Assembly: GCF_029407905.1 (NCBI RefSeq)
Contig: NC_073625.1
Coordinates: 169,714,240-169,778,239, forward strand
Direction of reading: 5' to 3'
Origin: Bubalus kerabau
Taxonomy: Eukaryota; Chordata; Mammalia; Artiodactyla; Bovidae
DNA length: 64,000 nucleotides
Made by a program: the position numbers and the translations under genes. The notes beneath the pieces are model-generated. The model was not told where the DNA came from and did not search any database. It worked only from the letters and a program-made list of their open reading frames with translations. Of this stretch, positions 58,442 through 64,000 are shown piece after piece. Each line of letters begins with the position of its first letter. The first letter of the stretch is position 1.

Positions 58442-59478
58442 CAGTTCAGTTCAGTTTCTTGGTCGTGTCTGACTCTTTGCAACCCCATGAATTCGCAGCA
58501 CTCCAGGCCTCCCTGTCCATCACCAACTCCTGGAGTTCACTCAGACTCATGTCCGTCAAGTGGGTGATGCCATCCAGGCATCTCATCCTCTGTCATCCCC
58601 TTCTCCTCCTGCCCCAATCCCTCCCAACCTCAGAGTCTTTCCCAGTGACTCAACTCTTCACATGAGGTGGCCAAAGTATTGGAGTTTCAGCTTTAGCATC
58701 AGTTCTTCCAATGAACACCCGGGACTGGTCTCCTTTAGGATGGACTGGTTGGATGTCATCAAAGTCAAAAGGACTCTCAAGAGTCTTCTACAAAACCACA
58801 GTTTAAAAGCATCAATTCTTTGGTGCTCAGCTTTCTTCTAAGTCTAACTCTCACATCCATACATGACCACTGGAAAAACCATAGCCTTGACTAGATGGAC
58901 CTTTGTTGGCAAAGTAATGTCTCTGCTTTTCAATATGCTATCTAGGTTGGTCATAACTTTCCTTCCAAGGAGTAAGCATCTTTTAATTTCATGGCTGCAG
59001 TCACCATCTGCAGTGATTTTGGAGCCCAGAAAAATAAAGTCAGCCACTGTTTCCACTGTTTACCCAACTATTTCCCATGAAGTGATGGGACCAGATGCCA
59101 TGATCTTACTTTTCTGAATGTTGAGCTTTAAGCCAACCTTTTCACTCTCCTCTTTCACTTTCATCAAGAGGCTTTTGAGTTCCTCCTCACTTTCTGCCAT
59201 AAGGGTGGTGTCATCTACATATCTGAGGTTATTGATATTTCTCCTGGCAATCTTGATTCCAGCTTGTGCCTCTTCCAGCCCAGCATTTCTCATCATGTAC
59301 TCTGCATATAAGTTCAATAAGCAGGGTGACAATATACAGCCTTGACGAACTCCTTTTCCTATTTGGAACCAGTCTGTTGTTCCATGTCCAGTTCTAACTC
59401 TTGCTTCCTTACCTGCATATAGGTTTCTCAAGAGGCAAGTCAGGTGGTCTGGTATTCCCATCTCTTTCAGAATTTTTG
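58442..59478 (-). mobile_element. BovB 3' segment of a 5'-inverted copy
   Basis: The last ~1 kb of BovB on the minus strand with its tail at 58442. The RT box reads YVDD (59210-59221). At 59478 it switches to plus-strand BovB endonuclease sequence. An 11-bp duplication ATTACAGCCAT at 58431-58441 and 61032-61042 encloses both segments, so they form one insertion with an internal inversion. Confidence 0.93.
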
Positions 59479-59756
59479 CTGATTCCTGATTCTAGGATTC
59501 AACAAACTAAAATGGACTGGAATGGGTGAATTTAACTCAGATGAACATTATATCTACTACTGTGGGCAGGAATCTCTTAGATGAAATAGAGTAGCCATCA
59601 TAGTCAGCAAAAGAGACTGAAATGCAGTACGTGGATGCAATCTCAAAAATGACTGAATGATCTCTGTTTGTTTCCAAGGCAAACCATTCAATATCATGCT
59701 AATGCAAACCTATGCCCCAACCAGTAACGCTGAAGAAGCTGAAGTTGAATAGTTCT
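59479..59756 (+). mobile_element. BovB endonuclease segment, inverted part (left)
   Basis: Plus-strand BovB from GATTCTAGGATTCAAC through ACTAAAATGGACTGGAATG to GAAGCTGAAGTTGAATAG. Frame broken by stops (for example TAG at about 59749). It continues at 60856 after a nested BovB. Confidence 0.92.
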
Positions 59757-59767
59757 ATGAAGACCTA

Positions 59768-60844
59768 TTGACTATGCCAAAGCCTTTGACTGTGTGGATC
59801 ACAATAAACTGTGGAAAATTCTGAAAGAGATGGGAATACCAGACCACCTGATCTGCCTCTTGAGAAATTTGTATGCAGGTCAAGAATCAACAGTTAGAAC
59901 TGGACATGGAACAACAGACTGGTTCCAAATAGGAAAAGGAGTTCGTCAAGGCTGTATATTGTCACCCTGCTTATTGAACTTATATGCAGAGTACATCATG
60001 AGAAACACTGGACTGGAAGAAACACAAACTAGAATCAAGATTGCTGGGATAAATATCAATAACCTCAGATATGCAGATGACACCACCCTTATGGCAGAAA
60101 GTGAAGAGGAACTAAAGAGCCTCTTGATGAAAGTGAAAGTGGAGAGTGAAAAAGTTGGCTTAAAGCTCAACATTCAGAAAACGAAGATCATGGCATCCAG
60201 TCCCACCACTTCATGGGAAATAGATGGGGAAAGAGTGGAAACAGTGTCAGACTTTATTTTTCTGGGCTCCAAAATCACTGCAGATGGTGACTGCAGCCAT
60301 GAAATTAAAAGATGCTTACTCCTTGGAAGGAAAGTTATGACCAACCTAAATAGCATATTCAAAAGCAGAGACATTACTTTGCCAACAAAGTTTCATCTAT
60401 TCAAGGCTATGGTTTTTTCTGTGGTCATGTATGGATGTGAGAGTTGGACTGTGAAGAAAGCTGAGTGCCAAAGATTTGATGCTTTTGAACTGTGGTGTTG
60501 GAGAAGACTCTTGAGAGTCCCTTGGATTGCAAGGAGATCCAACCAGTCCATTCTGAAGGAGATCAGCCCTGGGATTTCTTTGGAAGGAATGATGCTAAAG
60601 CTGAAACTCCAGTACTTTGGCCACCTCATTCGAAGATTTGACTCATTGGAAAAGACTCTGAGGTTGGGAGGGATTGGGGGCAGGAGGAGAAGGGGACGAC
60701 AGAGGATGAGATGGCTGGATGGCATCACTGACTTGATGGACATGAGTCTGAGTGAACTCCGGGAGTTAGTGATGGACAGGGAGGCCTGGCGTGTTGCGAT
60801 TCATGGGGTCGCAAAGAGTCGGACATGACTGAGCGACTGATCTG
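59768..60844 (+). mobile_element. Young BovB copy nested in the inverted BovB
   Basis: 1077-bp 5'-truncated BovB with perfect 11-bp duplication ATGAAGACCTA (59757-59767, 60845-60855), itself BovB endonuclease sequence. It ends GAGCGACTGATCTG. It is the youngest layer at this locus. Confidence 0.96.
59770..60828 (+). pseudogene. BovB RT C-terminal region, uninterrupted frame
   Basis: One frame is open from the truncation point (DYAKAFD, motif A, at 59770) through motif B GVRQGC, the catalytic YADD (60070-60081), the FLGSKITADGDC stretch, and the Arg-rich GGRRRRGRQRMRW segment to about 60828. No ATG opens it at the proper place; the endonuclease and RT N-terminus are missing. It is the best-preserved BovB coding stretch in the window but a fragment, without evidence of its own promoter. 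Confidence 0.85.
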
Positions 60845-61031
60845 ATGAAGACCTACAAGACCTTTTGGAACTAACACCCCAAAAAGATGTCCTTTTCATT
60901 ATAGCGGACTGGAATGCAAAAGTGGGAAGTCAAGAAACACCTGGAGTAACAGGCAATTTGGACTTTGAGTATGGAATGAAGCAGGGCAAAGGCTAATAGA
61001 GTTTTGCCAAGAGAACGCACTGGTCATAGCA
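60845..61031 (+). mobile_element. BovB endonuclease segment, inverted part (right)
   Basis: Repeats ATGAAGACCTA and continues CAAGACCTTTTGGAACTAAC to GCACTGGTCATAGC. The conserved GDWNAK segment reads ADWNAK (about 60902-60920). Confidence 0.92.
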
Positions 61032-61042
61032 ATTACAGCCAT

Positions 61043-62233
61043 GGTTCTTTTTTTTTTTTTTTAGCTGACTGAGTTAGAAGTCTGTGATATCTTTGGTTGA
61101 ACCTGTTTTTATTTACCTGAACAATTTAAAATTATTTTAAAAGTGGGAAAATGAGCAACAGATGAATCATTCCATTCAAATCTCTACTTTGTCTTGCTTT
61201 TCTGATCATCATTCTAAATTAGTATACCCCTTCACTTGTCAGTGTTGTATAATTTTATTTACTTCAAGGCACTCATCTACGTTATATTATCACTCTAATT
61301 TTTTTGATGTAACATCTGTCTTCTGAACCAGAATGTATATTTCATACGGTCAATAACTTTGCTTGTTTTGTTTGCTGCTATATTATCAGCCCTTAAAAAT
61401 ACATTTGTGAGAGAGCAGGAATTCAGTAAATATAGAATGAATGAATAAGCAGAAATTCAGTTCTCTTTGCATCTTTCTCTAACCAATCCCTTTATCAAAT
61501 CCATGTTAACTGTTTGGTTTATATACTAACATGGTTTACTCTCCTGAATAGATTTGTTTTGTTTTTGTCTTGATTTGTTATGGCATCCTTTTAGTACCTG
61601 CTTATTTTAATTTGGATATCTATTTAAATATATTGATATATATAAATATAAAATATATTAAATATCATTTCAAATATATTCACCTTCCTCTGATTATTTC
61701 TACGGGATAGACCTCCAAGGTAAAATTGCTAAATCAACATGAAATATTAATTCAGTACATATTGAGATTACTTTAAAAAGAATAGTGATTCATGTTTCCA
61801 AGAGCAATTTATTACAATTAACTTTGTGTTACACTCTCCAGGCTATTGTTCTTTTAAAATTATTTGCTTGATACATGATGAATGGTGTGACAACAAGTTC
61901 AAATTTAAATTCCCTGTCTAATGTTGAGAATAATGTATTTTCATGTGATCACTGGATAACTGCCAGTTATTATCCCACAAAGGGGCTAGACTTATAACCT
62001 TGGCCCAATCATCATGTACTTAAACTCAAAGTAGATTACTTAAAGCTTACTAAATAACATTTAGAAAATTAAATCATGGCTATCTGAGATAGAAAAAAAT
62101 GATGTACAGTAAAATAGATGTATATTAAAATGAGGAATAATTTTCTCACATAAAACTGAGAGACAAATGACTACATGAATTTAATTATAGTACAGTCTAC
62201 ATTTTAAAGCTTACATATGCATTTTTTTTACTT
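61043..62233. other. Mostly unassigned DNA
   Basis: T-run at about 61050-61062. 61680-61960 faintly resembles old L1 antisense sequence (TGATTATTTCTACGGGATAG), not enough to assign. Confidence 0.4.
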
Positions 62234-62348
62234 GGACCAGTTTTGATATTTGGCAAAACTAATACAGTTATGTAAAGTTTAAAAATAAAATAAAATTAAA
62301 AAAAAAATAAAATAAAAAAAAAATAAAACCAAAAAAAAAAAAAAAAAA
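62234..62348 (+). mobile_element. Very short bovine L1 3' end with A-rich tail
   Basis: GATATTTGGCAAAACTAATA (62246-62265), then TTATGTAAAGTTT and a ~60-bp A-rich tail. The flanks GCATTTTTTTTACTT (62219-62233) and GCATTTACTT (62349-62358) look like one target duplication differing in T-run length. Confidence 0.88.
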
Positions 62349-62358
62349 GCATTTACTT

Positions 62359-63672
62359 CCTAGACATGATTAACCTTTCAGTTAATATAAATAACTAGAA
62401 AAAGTGTTAAATCCCAAAGTCTTTTCAGTAGCTGGTAATTATCTAAGGCATTAGATATAATCACAAGGTCATTTCCTGATTAGTTGTTTTTGAAAGCTTA
62501 TGAGAGTAGGTTTGGCAAACGCCTCTTTTGTTTTTTCTTTCATGAGTTTTTTTAAATGCTGCAGCCCAATGAATACCCTTTCCCCCACTTCACTCTAGTG
62601 AAATTGCATTTATTATTATTATATTTTACCTCCTAGATTGGGAATGTTTATCTTTTTAATCATTCATTTAATACATTGCAGTCTTTCTTCATAATAGTCT
62701 TATTTACAAATGATTAAAATATTCTTAAGTATCATATTTGCCAAGTGTTTCATGTTTCAGATAATTTCTGTAATCCTTTTTGAGATAATTTTCAATCTAT
62801 GCCTTGTTCACTTTAGGAGGTTATAATTAATTTCTTCTTTTCTGCTATACTTTCTTTAAATAATATTTTCATTAAACTCTTCTAGGATGTGAAAGTCCAT
62901 GAAAATATATTTCAGATTTGTCAGTCAGTTTTGTGGGTAGAGTTATTGGTAAGTTATCCTATCTTTGAGTTTCTGTTTTCTACGCTTTGAATATCACAAT
63001 AAGGTGATATGAGATGAAAATCCATGAGATGGCATACAAGTAGCTGGCACATTGCAAATGTTATGTGTATTTAACTCATGTGGTTTTCCCTTTCTGAGTA
63101 AATGTAACTGATCATTGCATTAATCTTTAAATAACAATTGTTCTAAGAATGTCTAAATGTTGTCATAGTGTTCAGTTATTTCTATTTCCTTTATTATGGT
63201 TATCTCTTTTAGCAGGTTTAGAAATTATTCATAAAAGTGTAGACCTGGATTATTGTAATGAATTACTAATAAGGACCTAAATACAAGCTATTTTCCTTTC
63301 TAAGATGATACTCAGAGAACTCTGGACAAGCCCATTTATACTTAAAAGATCATTGACTTGAAGGTATTGGATACAGTTCAATAAACAATACATTGAAATA
63401 TATTACTGGAAATGTTTAAGTATTTATTTCAAACTTAATCATTTTGGAATGATTATGTGTTAGTAAGGTTATGGGGAGCAGTTACACTTACACTCTAAAT
63501 CTTCAGTTCTGGATAAAGTTGCTCATGCACAAACATTACAGTGTTTCCCAGTTCTTTAGTGTCATCCTCACTTTGCTTGATTTTCAAAGGCACATGACAT
63601 GATGTCTGGTCACCATGGTCTCAAGTCATTTATTTTAGCTCCTTTATCCCCCACACCAAGAACACATATATA
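62359..63672. other. Unassigned AT-rich DNA
   Basis: No recognised coding or repeat signal. Confidence 0.45.
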
Positions 63673-63935
63673 TGATTTTTCAAACTTTTTATTTTATATT
63701 GGAGTATAGCAGATTAACAATGTTGACAGTTTCAGGTGGACAGCAGAGGGACTCAGGAATACATACATTTGTATCCATTATCCCCCAAACTTCCCTGCCT
63801 TCCAGGCTGCCATATAACACTGAGCAGTGTTCCCTGTGCTATCCAGTAGATTCTTGTTGGTTATCCATTTAAATATAGCAGTGTGTAAGTACATAGATGG
63901 TTGAATCACTTTCTCTCTCCCATTCCCATTGTTTC
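63673..63935 (-). mobile_element. L1 3' UTR fragment
   Basis: TATTTTATATTGGAGTATAG (63690-63709), TTTCAGGTGGACAGCAGAGG and CCCTGTGCTATCCAGTAGAT follow the L1 3' UTR on the minus strand. 5'-truncated. Confidence 0.82.
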
Positions 63936-63958
63936 TCCTGAAATATAAATGACTCCCT

Positions 63959-64000
63959 CAGTTCAGTTCAGTTCAGTTCAGTCACTCACTCGTGTCCAGC
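63959..64000 (-). mobile_element. BovB LINE 3' end (cut by window edge)
   Basis: (TCAGT)n tail followed by CACTCACTCGTGTCC, the BovB 3' terminus on the minus strand. The body lies to the right of the window. Confidence 0.85.

Noticed and set aside
59770..60828. Domesticated host gene derived from BovB
   Set aside because: The copy has a clean target duplication, lacks a start context, endonuclease and introns, and is best explained as a young truncated insertion.

Overview
The window is mammalian nuclear DNA from a ruminant, most likely a bovid. The diagnostic signs are dozens of BovB (RTE-type LINE) copies with the (ACTGA)n / (TCAGT)n tail, tRNA-headed Bov-tA SINEs, Bov-A2 dimer SINEs and bovine-type L1 3' ends, on an AT-rich background with ancient L1M, MIR and MaLR remnants. 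I recognise no host protein-coding exon, RNA gene, CpG island or processed gene copy. The long open frames all lie in transposon coding relics, mainly the BovB reverse transcriptase. The window reads as a gene desert or a large intron filled in layers by retroelements.

Layout. 1-3.7 kb: BovB tail, retroviral LTR remnant, L1 and BovB fragments. 4.15-5.71 kb: a pair of ~250-bp inverted arms around a ~1-kb spacer. 6.7-7.7 kb: BovB. 11.3-14.3 kb: old BovB with a Bov-tA and a Bov-A2 nested in it, then a Bov-tA joined directly to BovB. 15.6-20.2 kb: BovB copies, a long ancient L1M holding a Tigger-like DNA transposon, a younger L1 end split by BovB, and a MIR. 21.1-23.5 kb: one MaLR LTR inside another, then Bov-tA copies. 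24.85-28.1 kb: a near full-length BovB (minus). 29-36 kb: SINEs, then an ancient L1 that carries an LTR that in turn carries a BovB. 36.2-37.75 kb: a rearranged BovB. 38.9-40.4, 40.8-43.4 and 44.3-44.9 kb: large BovB copies. 45.3-53.5 kb: Bov-A2, ancient L1M split by BovB, a BovB endonuclease fragment, an L1 relic and a class I-like LTR. 54-55.7 kb: Bov-tA copies and bovine L1. 58.4-61.05 kb: a BovB with an inverted 5' part, flanked by an 11-bp target duplication and itself split by a younger BovB with its own 11-bp duplication. 61-64 kb: mostly unassigned, with two L1 ends and a BovB starting at the right edge.

How the parts relate. BovB supplies endonuclease and reverse transcriptase; Bov-tA and Bov-A2 share its 3' terminal sequence and were presumably mobilised by it. 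By summing my own intervals, BovB covers about a third of the window. Many insertions keep readable target-site duplications, so the relative order of several events can be read directly. I found no new gene system. The most informative structures are the BovB inversions, the inverted repeat at 4.15-5.71 kb and the nested stacks. Family names come from memory of consensus sequences and no database was searched; subfamily names are provisional.
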